From: Paenibacillus_E sp040812395
GTDB lineage: Bacteria; Bacillota; Bacilli; Paenibacillales; NBRC-103111
NCBI RefSeq assembly: GCF_040812395.1
Contig: NZ_JBFNXH010000009.1
Span: 159,363 to 223,362, forward strand
DNA: 64,000 bases
Reading direction: 5' to 3'
Below, in pieces: positions 1-7,332 of this stretch (position 1 is its first letter; each line of letters begins with the position of its first letter). Below the pieces are notes generated by a model. It saw only the letters and a program-made list of their open reading frames with translations, did not search any database and was not told the DNA's origin. The position numbers and the translations under genes are program-made.

Positions 1-12
1 CGAAAATCCCCC

Positions 13-206
13 TATTAACGCACCCACGTTCCGCTCACCTGCGCAAAAAGACGATCTATCCCAGTCGAAGCAGTATTCCAATACTCCAAACCGCTACGGC
101 ACTTCCAGATCGCACCTGCGTTCCCCTCACCCGTGCAAATAGACGATCTATCGCAGATCGAGGCGACGTTTCAATACTCCAAACCGCTGTAGCACTTCCG
201 GATCTT
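13..206. repeat. Degenerate tandem duplication, about 92 bp unit
   Basis: Two adjacent copies of a roughly 92-base unit lie at about 13-113 and 113-206. Both begin with a CACCYRCGTTCC-like segment, then ACGATCTATC (51-60 and 143-152), then CAATACTCCAAACCGCT, then CACTTCC. The second copy contains GATCTATCGCAGATCGA (145-161), whose GATCT/AGATC arms are inverted; the same 17-mer recurs at 4638-4654. The first copy carries the AACGCACCCACGTTCCGC element found in other gaps of this window. The stretch 1-334 holds no convincing gene; short reading frames across it have no ribosome binding site. Confidence 0.7.
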
Positions 207-334
207 CTACGTCCATCCTGCCAAATGCTCGTACCACACGATACGTGCGGAATCTCTCCGCCCCGCGAGCTCATAAAACACAAATAAACCCGGCGCTGCT
301 TTGAAAGCCAAGGCAGCAACGGGTTTACCCATCC

Positions 335-1750
335 TCACACCAAGAACATCGCCACAACCGTTGTGACAGCAAGACCGAGGAGCACTGGCTTCAAATTCCG
401 TCTCGCCAGCTCGAACGGACTCACCCCGCAAATAGCTGCCGCAGGGATCAGCGCCCACGGAATCAAAGTGCCGCCACCAACCCAGATGGCGGCGACTTGC
501 CCGAGCGCCGTTAGCGTAGCCGCTCCGGAGCCAAGGGCGGTTGCGAACAATTGGGCAACCGATCCTGCGAGGGAGATACCAGAGAAGCCGGAACCGTCAA
601 GGCCGGTAATGGCGCCAGTGGCCGTTAACGTCACAGCGCCAACCGCACCGTTCAGCGGCACATGCTGGGCAAGCGCGACGCCGAGATCGTTCACGATTCC
701 GTGCGAGCCTTGCGGAAGCACTTTGCCGAAAAGTTCCACGAAAGCGGAGTCGCCCAGGTAGAAGAAAGCGGCAATCGGAATGACAGGGCCGAAGACTTTG
801 AACCCGAATACGAAACCATCGATTAGATAGGAAGTCGTTTGTTCTAATCCATCATTACGATGCGCAAGCAGCGTCACAGCAATGAGAATGAACACGGCTG
901 TACCGCCGACCAGCGCAGTCGCATCGCCACCTTGCAGATTAAGAACGAACATCGCTATTACGTCTGTGGCGAAGAGCAGCGGAATCAGGATAGCGAGCCA
1001 TTTCCTAACCTTGGGCGCAATCGAGACCTTGGCATCCGCCTTATCGCTTCCCGCCCCCAAAGGGCCTCCGCCAGAAGCGCTCGCAACCAGACCGTCCTTC
1101 CACGTCCCGTTTTTGATATCTCTTCGCATCATCCAGAACGCCGTAATGGTCGTGACGAGACCCATCACAATAACGAGCGGGATGCTCGCTTCCATGACCG
1201 CCGTCACCGGCAGGCCGGCGGCATCCGCCGTCAGCTTCGGCGCGCCTTGAATGATGTAGTCGCCGGAAAGCGCGATACCATGGCCGAACAGGTTCATGGC
1301 CATAGCCGCTCCAAGCGCCGGCAAACCGACTCGCACAGCTACTGGCAGCAGCACAGCGCCGATCAAAGCCACAGCAGGCGACGGCCAGAAAAAGAACGAC
1401 GTCACCATCATGATGATGCCGATCCCCCAGAACGCCAATGAAGGCGTTCGCAAAAACCGGGTCAACGGCGCAACCATCGTTTCATTGATGCCGGTTCGAA
1501 TAAGAACGCGGCTCATGGCGACGATGATGGAAATAATCATTATGGTGCCCATCAGCTCTTTGGTGGCATAAATAAAGCTGTTGAAAACCCCTGATACCGA
1601 GCCGCTTAGCGTCTCTGTGGCAAGCAGCCCAAGGGCGAAGATACCGACAACACAAATCATCGTCGTATCTCTTCTCTTGATGAGCATTGCAAGAATAAAG
1701 CCAATAAAAACCAGATACACCCAATGAATCGGCGATAATTGAATGTCCAT
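335..1750 (-). CDS. Multi-pass membrane permease, ion-transporter-like
   Basis: A 471-residue, strongly hydrophobic protein with roughly eleven or twelve predicted membrane segments arranged in two halves around a charged loop near residues 215-250. The glycine- and alanine-rich segments and the repeated G-S-G/G-F-S-G stretch near residue 385 resemble secondary carriers of the ion-transporter superfamily (the broad DcuC/CitM/GntP-like group). The exact family and substrate cannot be told from the sequence. The ATG at 1750 has an upstream AGGATGGG. The gene stands alone, divergent from the small gene at 1929. A sodium- or proton-coupled uptake role for an organic acid is only an inference. Confidence 0.7.
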   Translation of the reverse strand: MDIQLSPIHWVYLVFIGFILAMLIKRRDTTMICVVGIFALGLLATETLSGSVSGVFNSFIYATKELMGTIMIISIIVAMSRVLIRTGINETMVAPLTRFLRTPSLAFWGIGIIMMVTSFFFWPSPAVALIGAVLLPVAVRVGLPALGAAMAMNLFGHGIALSGDYIIQGAPKLTADAAGLPVTAVMEASIPLVIVMGLVTTITAFWMMRRDIKNGTWKDGLVASASGGGPLGAGSDKADAKVSIAPKVRKWLAILIPLLFATDVIAMFVLNLQGGDATALVGGTAVFILIAVTLLAHRNDGLEQTTSYLIDGFVFGFKVFGPVIPIAAFFYLGDSAFVELFGKVLPQGSHGIVNDLGVALAQHVPLNGAVGAVTLTATGAITGLDGSGFSGISLAGSVAQLFATALGSGAATLTALGQVAAIWVGGGTLIPWALIPAAAICGVSPFELARRNLKPVLLGLAVTTVVAMFLV

Positions 1751-1928
1751 CGGAAATCACCCATCCTCTCTTTACACACAACGACTAGTGCTACATTGTA
1801 TGCGGAGATCTGGGCGTGGGTTCGCGTGAATATTCTGACAGTTCAATCCTGACCAGCCCTTGTCACAAAAGAAGGTGTAACCTGTGGTACAATAAGGAGA
1901 GCTGGTAAAACCAAAGGAGATATTAACG

Positions 1929-2144
1929 ATGGCAAGAAACCACCGATTAGTAACGGATATTGATTTTCAGGAGGCGGTTGAGCGGCAGGCCAACGTGCGT
2001 GTTTTCAAAGACGACCATATCGTGGACTCCGATGCGCTTATCGTAAGATTCAGCGATACAATGGTTGTCATCCAAACGCGCGTTAGCGAATTGACGTACT
2101 ACGATCGCGATGCGTGCGAATTTTTTGAAATGAAAAAGCGCTAG
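1929..2144 (+). CDS. Small conserved-looking protein of unknown function (71 aa)
   Basis: A 71-residue soluble protein rich in aspartate, arginine and valine. It has no membrane segment, signal peptide or cysteine pair that would suggest a zinc site (the single cysteine lies near the C-terminus, D-A-C-E-F-F). The start is convincing: AAAGGAG lies just upstream of the ATG, and a hairpin followed by T-residues (2204-2240) closes the transcript, so I call it a real single-gene unit. I do not recognise the family. The V-F-K-D-D-H and V-R-F-S-D-T segments suggest a small beta-rich fold, but this is only an impression. Confidence 0.75.
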   Translation: MARNHRLVTDIDFQEAVERQANVRVFKDDHIVDSDALIVRFSDTMVVIQTRVSELTYYDRDACEFFEMKKR

Positions 2145-2203
2145 CCCGAAAGAGCAACTGCCGCCGCAATCGGCAGCCTTGTTCACTAACGGGAATAGGA
2201 GGA

Positions 2204-2240
2204 GGACGTAGCCCAAGTGAAACGTGGGAGCGTCCTTTTT
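2204..2240 (+). terminator. Intrinsic terminator after the 71-aa gene
   Basis: GGACG (2204-2208) pairs with CGTCC (2231-2235), with a further CCCA/TGGG pairing inside, and is followed directly by five T residues. It sits 60 bases after the stop codon of the small gene at 1929-2144 and just before the convergent MarR gene. Confidence 0.7.
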
Positions 2241-2255
2241 ATTACATTTCTGAAG

Positions 2256-2708
2256 TCAGTATTCTCTTTTATTGCCTTTCTTTACGAATTCCCAATCCAC
2301 TTCGATATTCTTTCTAACTCTGTGCAGCAGATGAAACAGTGCTTCTATTTCTTTTTTGGAGAACCCCTTCAAAGCAACCAAATCGGTGTGATCCGCTTCT
2401 CTCTTCAGAAAAGAGTAGACTTGATTCCCTTTTTCAGTCGAATACAGCCTATTCAATTTTTTGTTCATTTCATCATCTTTTTTTTCAATAAAGCCTTGGA
2501 TTTCAAGTTTTTGAATCGCACGAGCTACCGTTGTACGATCCACCTTAATCATCTCCGCCAGCTTTTCTTGAATAATTCCTGGATTTTCGTAGATGCGAAC
2601 CAAATATAAATACTGCCCTTTTGTAAGATTTATTTCCTTGAACTCAATATTACTTACTGAATCCAATGCTCTCGCGATCATTCCAACTTCACGAAGTATC
2701 TCTCTCAT
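2256..2708 (-). CDS. MarR family transcriptional regulator
   Basis: A 150-residue winged-helix regulator. Residues about 25-95 show the MarR pattern: L-T-K-G-Q-Y-L-Y-L (helix entering the DNA-binding domain), I-Q-E-K-L-A-E-M-I-K-V-D-R-T-T-V-A-R (helix-turn-helix with recognition helix) and G-F-I-E-K-K-D-D (wing). The outer helices would form the dimer interface. MarR proteins of this size usually repress a neighbouring gene and let go on binding a small ligand. The gene is divergent from an acetyltransferase remnant and an intact acetyltransferase, a common pairing in Bacillales, so one of those was probably its target. Ligand unknown. Confidence 0.9.
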   Translation of the reverse strand: MREILREVGMIARALDSVSNIEFKEINLTKGQYLYLVRIYENPGIIQEKLAEMIKVDRTTVARAIQKLEIQGFIEKKDDEMNKKLNRLYSTEKGNQVYSFLKREADHTDLVALKGFSKKEIEALFHLLHRVRKNIEVDWEFVKKGNKREY

Positions 2709-2893
2709 TCGATCACCTTCCCGTCATTATTATTGCATTATCAACATGCAAATACAAGTTGCATTTACAACATAATATTTTTTTAATATACTTGTTATTG
2801 TCGTTGGTTTCATTATGACGATTTATGCTAAAAAAATAAATGCAGAAAGGAGTGAGAAAGATTAATCCCATAAAAACTGGATGGTCAATGTGA

Positions 2894-3010
2894 ACATTTC
2901 CTGGCCTATTTACAATGGGCCAACTTCAAGCAGAAGGGTTTTACAAAAAACTCGGTTATCGAACTAAATATAAATTGGAGAGTGGAATTTATGGAAATCA
3001 AAGTCGATGA
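2894..3010 (+). pseudogene. Remnant of a GNAT acetyltransferase (C-terminal end)
   Basis: Reading the frame of position 2915 gives M-G-Q-L-Q-A-E-G-F-Y-K-K-L-G-Y-R followed by T-K-Y-K-L-E-S-G-I-Y-G, ending at TGA 3008-3010. The Q-A-x-x-F-Y-K-K-L-G-Y signature is the typical C-terminal beta-strand/helix of GNAT acetyltransferases, where it follows the acetyl-CoA site. The frame is closed upstream by a stop at 2891-2893, so only about 38 residues survive. It overlaps the start of the intact GNAT gene in another frame. I read it as the tail left by deletion of an acetyltransferase formerly paired with the divergent MarR regulator. Confidence 0.65.
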
Positions 3011-3452
3011 TTTGACCGGTACTGAAATAATTGCATTGGTCAGTGAGCACTTACAGAGCATGCTCGAACAATCCCCGGAAGAGAGTGTGCACGCGTTAGA
3101 TTTGGATGAATTAAAGGCGCCGGACATTACCTTGTGGAGTGCTTGGGAACAGGGAGAGCTCTTAGGTTGTGGTGCTCTTAAAGACCTGGGTGACCATCAC
3201 GGTGAACTCAAATCAATGCGTACTTCTACAAAGCATCTCAGAAAGGGCGTCGCATCTAAATTGCTCGCTCATATCATTGAGGAAACAAGACAGCAAGGCT
3301 ATCGCCGTCTGAGCTTAGAAACAGGTTCTACTGAAGGTTTCACAGCCGCCAGAAAATTATACGAACAATTCGGTTTTGAATATTGCAGTCCGTTTGCGGA
3401 TTACCTTGAGGATCCCCACAGTGTATTTATGACAAAAGAAATTACACGCTAA
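2991..3452 (+). CDS. GNAT family N-acetyltransferase
   Basis: A protein of about 153 residues with a single GNAT fold. Motif A is visible as E-L-K-S-M-R-T, then R-K-G-V-A-S-K-L-L, the acetyl-CoA pyrophosphate loop in the variant R-x-G-V-A. The late strand and helix read L-S-L-E-T-G followed by A-A-R-K-L-Y-E-Q-F-G-F. The ATG at 2991 is preferred over an in-frame GTG at 2982 because GGAGAG lies about 9 bases before it. The substrate cannot be inferred; relatives act on small molecules, amino acids or protein N-termini. The start overlaps the remnant of another acetyltransferase. Confidence 0.88.
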   Translation: MEIKVDDLTGTEIIALVSEHLQSMLEQSPEESVHALDLDELKAPDITLWSAWEQGELLGCGALKDLGDHHGELKSMRTSTKHLRKGVASKLLAHIIEETRQQGYRRLSLETGSTEGFTAARKLYEQFGFEYCSPFADYLEDPHSVFMTKEITR

Positions 3453-3470
3453 TTTTTAATTAGAACATAA

Positions 3471-3533
3471 AATAGCCCATTTCCCTGTTAAGTTGAACTG
3501 AAGAAGCTTTCAATTAACAGATATGGGCTTATT
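3471..3533. terminator. Bidirectional terminator between convergent genes
   Basis: AATAGCCCAT and CTGTTAA (3471-3491) pair with TTAACAG and ATGGGCTTATT (3512-3533) as a long imperfect hairpin. It lies between the GNAT gene (plus strand) and the convergent tautomerase-like gene (minus strand) and could stop transcripts from both sides. Confidence 0.6.
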
Positions 3534-3548
3534 CTGGCTTTTGATGTT

Positions 3549-3977
3549 TTATTCCAAATGTGATGAGACAAGCTGCCTTGTCAATTCCAATGTTACAGGT
3601 ATTCCTCCGACACCAAAATCAAAGTCACCCAGAGGTATTATCATACACCATATATTTCTTCCATTCTTTAATCGTGTTTTATCACTAACAGCAATGAAAG
3701 CATCAGTAATTTCAGAAAATAATTTCTTTTTTATTTCTTCATTGAAAGCATTTGCAAATCCGTAAATCTTTATTACAACTTTATCCTCATTGCTTTTTTC
3801 ACCCCCGACGTATAAAGTGTCGAATTCCTTAATATCCAGTAGCGCTATTGAACGTGAAATAGGATTGTCTTTCAAACCTTCTGATTCAATAAGGATTTTT
3901 GTCAACTTCATTGACAAAGCAGACTTTTCCTCATCTGTAATGAAATTCTTATTCATTGATATTTCTGCATATGGCAT
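3549..3977 (-). CDS. Tautomerase-superfamily (MIF/4-OT-like) protein
   Basis: About 142 residues. I place the start at the ATG at 3977, not at the in-frame codon at 3998, for two reasons. GGGAG lies a few bases upstream of it. The protein then begins Met-Pro-Tyr-Ala-Glu-Ile, and tautomerases use the N-terminal proline, exposed after Met removal, as the catalytic base. The two-domain length, with a second beta-alpha-beta unit starting around D-K-V-V-I-K-I-Y-G, fits a tandem 4-oxalocrotonate-tautomerase or MIF-like chain. Its start overlaps the end of the upstream TetR gene by about 29 bases, so the two are translationally coupled. Substrate unknown. Confidence 0.75.
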   Translation of the reverse strand: MPYAEISMNKNFITDEEKSALSMKLTKILIESEGLKDNPISRSIALLDIKEFDTLYVGGEKSNEDKVVIKIYGFANAFNEEIKKKLFSEITDAFIAVSDKTRLKNGRNIWCMIIPLGDFDFGVGGIPVTLELTRQLVSSHLE

Positions 3978-4593
3978 ATTTTTTCTCCCTTCCGTCATAT
4001 AAAACCAGTGAGTTAATCATTTCTTCAACTATTTCTAGGGCATTTAATAAGTAACTGGGTTTATCCGTTGACTTTGACAAAATAATTCCTCCCTCAAATA
4101 AAGTTATCATCATTTGAGCGGTCTTTTGTGATTCAGCCGTATGAATAATTTCCCCGCATGATTTCCCTTCTTCAATGATTGAGATCAGGTTATGCTCCAG
4201 ACGATGAATGACGTCCAATGCAAGCTTATACAAAGCAGGATGGGTGTCATCAGATTCAATCAGAGTGTTTGCAATCGGACAACCACCATTATCAATAATA
4301 TCTTTATAAATTTCCCTATACACTTTAGGAAAAACAAGCAATTTTTCTATTGAATTTTTAGCTCCTTGTAAATTGCTATAAATCTCATCTGTAATTTTGT
4401 TAACATTGAATAAAAAACAGTTCGCCGCAACGTCATCTTTATTTTTAAAATTACCGTATATGCTACCTTTAGTAAGTTTCGTTGCACTGGTTAAGTCTGA
4501 TAAAAATGTTCCCCAATAACCCTTCTTATTAAAAATAGGTGATGTTTTTTCAATTATATAAGCTTTTGTTTTTTCTGCTTTGTTTGTATTCAT
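3949..4593 (-). CDS. TetR/AcrR family regulator
   Basis: About 214 residues, starting M-N-T-N-K-A-E-K-T-K. The N-terminal 50 residues form the TetR helix-turn-helix: I-I-E-K-T-S-P-I-F-N-K-K-G-Y, then L-S-D-L-T-S-A-T-K-L-T-K-G-S-I-Y-G-N-F-K-N-K-D-D. The rest is the alpha-helical ligand and dimer domain. A longer reading to 4716 is possible but would run across the operator and promoter, so I reject it. A perfect 14-bp palindrome (4603-4616) lies just before the start and argues for autoregulation. The downstream tautomerase gene overlaps its 3' end and is the likely co-regulated target. Inducer unknown. Confidence 0.88.
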   Translation of the reverse strand: MNTNKAEKTKAYIIEKTSPIFNKKGYWGTFLSDLTSATKLTKGSIYGNFKNKDDVAANCFLFNVNKITDEIYSNLQGAKNSIEKLLVFPKVYREIYKDIIDNGGCPIANTLIESDDTHPALYKLALDVIHRLEHNLISIIEEGKSCGEIIHTAESQKTAQMMITLFEGGIILSKSTDKPSYLLNALEIVEEMINSLVLYDGREKKYAICRNINE

Positions 4594-4602
4594 ACCAAAA
4601 TC

Positions 4603-4616
4603 ATACCGTACGGTAT
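4603..4616. promoter_or_regulatory. Probable TetR operator, perfect 14-bp palindrome
   Basis: ATACCGTACGGTAT is identical on both strands. It ends about 10 bases before the start codon of the TetR gene (4593), where a repressor would block transcription. Its length and perfect dyad are typical for TetR-family operators. Confidence 0.7.
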
Positions 4617-4693
4617 ATTTTGTGTCAAGTGTAGCAGGATCTATCGCAGATCGAAGTGGTTTTCCGAAGATCCGCACTGCGGTCACTTTCGGA

Positions 4694-4740
4694 TAAACGA
4701 AAAGATCACTAACCATTCGGGGTTAATGATCTTTCGTTTA
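4694..4740 (-). terminator. Terminator of the rhodanese gene
   Basis: TAAACGAAAAGATCACTAACC (4694-4714) pairs with GGTTAATGATCTTTCGTTTA (4721-4740) across a 6-base loop. The distal arm overlaps the stop codon of the rhodanese gene at 4738, so it ends the cstR-rhodanese transcript. Confidence 0.7.
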
Positions 4741-5124
4741 TTTGGTTAACTTTCCTTTCCAGGACATGATCCCGCCCTGCAAATGAGATAATTCATTGAA
4801 ACCATTCTTTTTTAAAATTTTTGACGCTTGTTTACTTCTCATTCCACTACGGCAATATAGATATAGGCGCTTATTATTTTGAATTTCTCCAACTCTTCGT
4901 TTCATTTGGGACAAAGGGATGTTGATCGCTCCAGGAATGTAACCTTGCTTGACTTCGCTGGGTTCACGTACATCAATCAGGATATGATTGCGATTTCCTT
5001 TCAATTCTTCTTGAAACTGATCCGGCGATAGGTTTTTCAACCCTTTTACAGAAGCGAATCGGGAATAAATAAACCAGAATAACAACACGATTGCTACAAT
5101 ATTAACAATGGATTGATAACCCAT
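4738..5124 (-). CDS. Membrane-anchored rhodanese-like sulfurtransferase
   Basis: 128 residues: one N-terminal transmembrane segment (about residues 5-22, I-V-A-I-V-L-L-F-W-F-I-Y) and a single rhodanese domain. The domain shows I-D-V-R-E-P-S-E after the first strands and the active-site loop Y-C-R-S-G-M-R-S, whose cysteine carries the persulfide. The ending L-Q-G-G-I-M-S-W is typical of single-domain rhodaneses. The membrane anchor suggests sulfur handling at the cytoplasmic face. It follows the CstR-type sensor gene by 22 bases and is likely co-transcribed with it, separately from the main operon. Confidence 0.88.
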   Translation of the reverse strand: MGYQSIVNIVAIVLLFWFIYSRFASVKGLKNLSPDQFQEELKGNRNHILIDVREPSEVKQGYIPGAINIPLSQMKRRVGEIQNNKRLYLYCRSGMRSKQASKILKKNGFNELSHLQGGIMSWKGKLTK

Positions 5125-5146
5125 AACCTAACCTCATTTCTGATTC

Positions 5147-5407
5147 TTAGCGGCTTTTAACTAACAATTCAACGGCCTGTTTAACTAATGCGCTTGAATC
5201 CCGCCCTGTTTCCTTTTCCTCAAGAATACACTGCTCCAAATTGACCGCAACAATGTAAGCAATCGCTTTATCCGCGGCGCTTCTGACAGCAGAAATTTGG
5301 CTAATAACATTCTTGCAATCTTGTTCTTCCTCCATCATGTTTAAGACACCGCGGATTTGGCCTTCCACCCGCTTTAATCTCTTTTTAACATCATCATCGT
5401 ATTTCAT
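5147..5407 (-). CDS. cstR: CstR-like persulfide-sensing repressor (CsoR/DUF156 family)
   Basis: About 86 residues of the all-helical CsoR/FrmR/CstR family: R-L-K-R-V-E-G-Q-I-R-G near residue 12, E-Q-D-C-K-N-V-I-S-Q-I-S-A-V-R (first conserved cysteine) and N-L-E-Q-C-I (second). Copper sensors of the family carry a histidine just before the second cysteine (H-x-x-x-C or HHC); here it is absent and the two-cysteine plan plus the C-terminal L-V-K-S-R match Staphylococcus CstR, which forms a di- or trisulfide with sulfane sulfur and leaves DNA. The start M-K-Y-D-D-D at 5407 has AAGGAAGG upstream. It is surrounded by sulfur-handling genes and by ATACC-N6-GGTAT type operators. Confidence 0.85.
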   Translation of the reverse strand: MKYDDDVKKRLKRVEGQIRGVLNMMEEEQDCKNVISQISAVRSAADKAIAYIVAVNLEQCILEEKETGRDSSALVKQAVELLVKSR

Positions 5408-5428
5408 CTTCTGCCTTCCTTCCATAAA

Positions 5429-5444
5429 TACCTGTATAGGTATA
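5429..5444. promoter_or_regulatory. CsoR/CstR-type operator in front of cstR
   Basis: ATACCTGTATAGGTAT is an inverted repeat (ATACCT/AGGTAT around a 4-base centre) about 21 bases before the start of the sensor gene. It is the same design as the two operators at 9691 and 9785, which suggests autoregulation by the CstR-like protein. Confidence 0.7.
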
Positions 5445-5494
5445 TTATTGCTGATATCTCTACCGGAAACAATAAGAAGGGGGCGAATGGAATG

Positions 5495-5974
5495 TTATAT
5501 GAATAAATTCACTTTAGCATCAGCGGCATCGCCCAAATAAGCGGCAACACCTGCATACTGAATTCCATCCAATAGCTCTTCCTGCTGTAATCCAAGCAAG
5601 TCCATTGTCATTGTACAAGCAATCAGTTTAACGCCTTGTTCCTGCGCTAATTCAATGAGTTGAGGCAGCGACAACGCATTATGCTTTTTCATTACATGTT
5701 TGATCATCTTCGGGCCCATACCGCCAAAATTCATTTTTGAAAGTCCGAGTTTTTCTGCTCCCCGAGGCATCATTTTACCGAACATTTTTTCAAGCAGCCC
5801 TTTTTTTACAGGAACTTTTTGATCTTTACGGAGTGCGTTCAGCCCCCAAAAGGTAAAGAAAATCGTCACCTCGTGGTCATAAGCCGCAGCCCCATTTGCA
5901 ATAATAAACGCAGCAATCGCTTTATCCAGTTCTCCACTAAAAAGAACAATCGTTGTTTTTTCTTGATCTCCCAT
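5495..5974 (-). CDS. yrkE: DsrE/DsrF-like sulfur-relay protein (YrkE-like)
   Basis: About 159 residues. The N-terminal T-T-I-V-L-F-S-G-E-L-D-K-A and the F-F-T-F-W-G-L-N segment are typical of DsrE/F/H-like folds (DsrE2 or peroxiredoxin-like family). The conserved cysteine lies in L-I-A-C-T-M-T-M-D-L-L-G and is the expected sulfur-acceptor residue. A central basic, methionine- and glycine-rich insertion (M-F-G-K-M-M-P-R-G) lengthens it relative to the 133-residue paralogue at 6299. The size matches Bacillus subtilis YrkE. The start at 5974 is chosen because AGGTG stands 7 bases upstream. It is the last gene of the main sulfur operon. Confidence 0.82.
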   Translation of the reverse strand: MGDQEKTTIVLFSGELDKAIAAFIIANGAAAYDHEVTIFFTFWGLNALRKDQKVPVKKGLLEKMFGKMMPRGAEKLGLSKMNFGGMGPKMIKHVMKKHNALSLPQLIELAQEQGVKLIACTMTMDLLGLQQEELLDGIQYAGVAAYLGDAADAKVNLFI

Positions 5975-6051
5975 GTTCCGCACCTCTCCATATACTCCAT
6001 GATTAATGATTGGAAAGCTACCACTGAATGCTCAGCGGTAGCCCCATCGTG

Positions 6052-6279
6052 TCAGGATCCTTTCTTTACAATAAACGTGAAAACACCATTCTCTTCTTTC
6101 GCGTCAAGAAGCTCGTGTTTCGTTTGATTCACCCAAGCTTGGAAATCCTTCATCGAACCTTTATCCGTCGTGTGCAGCTCCATGATCTGTCCAGGATTCA
6201 AAGAATCAATTCCTTTTTTGGCTTTAACAATCGGCATTGGACATGCCAATCCTTTCGCATCAACTACTAAATTTGTCAT
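6052..6279 (-). CDS. yrkI: TusA-family sulfur carrier (YrkI-like)
   Basis: 75 residues, the full length of a TusA carrier. The motif G-L-A-C-P-M-P-I-V-K-A-K-K starts near residue 10; its cysteine takes up a persulfide and passes it on. The following D-S-L-N-P-G-Q-I-M-E-L and T-T-D-K-G-S-M-K-D-F complete the two-layer alpha/beta sandwich. It lies between two DsrE-like genes, the usual TusA partners in sulfur relays. Bacillus subtilis YrkI has the same length and context. Confidence 0.88.
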   Translation of the reverse strand: MTNLVVDAKGLACPMPIVKAKKGIDSLNPGQIMELHTTDKGSMKDFQAWVNQTKHELLDAKEENGVFTFIVKKGS

Positions 6280-6298
6280 TGTAATTCCTCCTTATGAT

Positions 6299-6700
6299 TT
6301 AGAAATTCAGGCTGACTTGAGCGTCAAAAGCAAAATCTAAAAAGGCCGCGGCGCCTCCAAGCTCAACACCATCGATAAAATGTTCTTTTTCCCATCCCAT
6401 TACATCGATTGTCATCTGGCATCCAATAAGACGGACGCCTGATTCTTTGGCAATTTCCATTAGCTCTCCAATTGAAGGGACATTTGCCCGTTTGAACCCT
6501 TTGGCCAACCCTTCATTGCCTGGTTTCAGTTGCAGCATTTGTTCCGACTGTTTATGAATGATAGATAGACCTTCGAATGTGAAGAAAATTGCAACCTCGG
6601 CATCCAATGCCGCCGCCGCTGTGGCGATATTCAAGACTTTGTAAGCTGTTTCGAGTCCACCCGTCGATGCGATAATCGCTACCTTCTTGTTTGACATCAT
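6299..6700 (-). CDS. DsrE/DsrF-like protein, short paralogue
   Basis: 133 residues with V-A-I-I-A-S-T-G-G-L-E-T-A and A-I-F-F-T-F-E-G-L near the N-terminus and the conserved cysteine in L-I-G-C-Q-M-T-I-D-V-M-G. It is a shorter paralogue of the protein at 5495-5974, lacking the basic methionine-rich insertion. Two methionine codons in tandem make the start uncertain by one residue. Position between TusA and a TusA-rhodanese fusion points to persulfide transfer among these proteins. No catalytic activity can be assigned from sequence alone. Confidence 0.85.
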   Translation of the reverse strand: MMSNKKVAIIASTGGLETAYKVLNIATAAAALDAEVAIFFTFEGLSIIHKQSEQMLQLKPGNEGLAKGFKRANVPSIGELMEIAKESGVRLIGCQMTIDVMGWEKEHFIDGVELGGAAAFLDFAFDAQVSLNF

Positions 6701-6721
6701 AATCCCATCCTCTATAAGTTT

Positions 6722-7294
6722 TTAGTCTGCTTCGATATCGTGAACCCACTCAGACATACCTGGCATTACATTCGTTATTTTTTTGAACCCTCGTTCGGCT
6801 AGCATTTGGCAGGCCATGTCACTACGATTGCCGGCTCGGCATACAACGTAATATGCACTGTCCGGATCAAGCTGCGCCATTCTTTCTTCAAGTTCGCCCA
6901 AGGGAACAGAGATAGACCCGGGGATACGTCCGAAAGCATATTCGGCCGGTTCGCGCACATCAAGAATATTCAATTTTTCTCCCGCGGCCCCTTTAGCGTG
7001 GAGTTCGTTATTGGAAACCGTATGCGGAAACTTCATCTCCGCCTTTGTTTCAGTGGCTTCAGCCTTTCGGATGAAATGGCGGTACACACCATTCTCCTCT
7101 CTTAATCCAACGTAATGGTGCCCAGTACGGCTTGCCCATCCTTTCAAGTCCGCTACTGATCCTTTATCCGTAGCACGAATTTCTAATACTTCGCCTGGAA
7201 CCATATCATCCATCGTTTTTTTCGTACGAACCACCGGCAGCGGACAAGCAAGGCCTTCACACTCAAGTGTTCGATCAACGTGCAATGCCGTCAT
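6722..7294 (-). CDS. yrkF: TusA-rhodanese fusion protein (YrkF/CstA-like)
   Basis: 190 residues with two domains. Residues about 8-80 are a TusA domain (G-L-A-C-P-L-P-V-V-R-T-K-K); residues about 95-188 are a rhodanese domain (N-I-L-D-V-R-E-P-A-E-Y and active loop V-V-C-R-A-G-N-R-S). The order and length match Bacillus subtilis YrkF and the core of Staphylococcus CstA, which accept persulfide from the environment and move it between the two cysteines. The gene is part of a tightly spaced minus-strand operon under CstR-type operators, consistent with sulfane-sulfur detoxification. Confidence 0.9.
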   Translation of the reverse strand: MTALHVDRTLECEGLACPLPVVRTKKTMDDMVPGEVLEIRATDKGSVADLKGWASRTGHHYVGLREENGVYRHFIRKAEATETKAEMKFPHTVSNNELHAKGAAGEKLNILDVREPAEYAFGRIPGSISVPLGELEERMAQLDPDSAYYVVCRAGNRSDMACQMLAERGFKKITNVMPGMSEWVHDIEAD

Positions 7295-7332
7295 AAATGA
7301 TTACCTCCATCATAAAATTCATATTTATTTCC

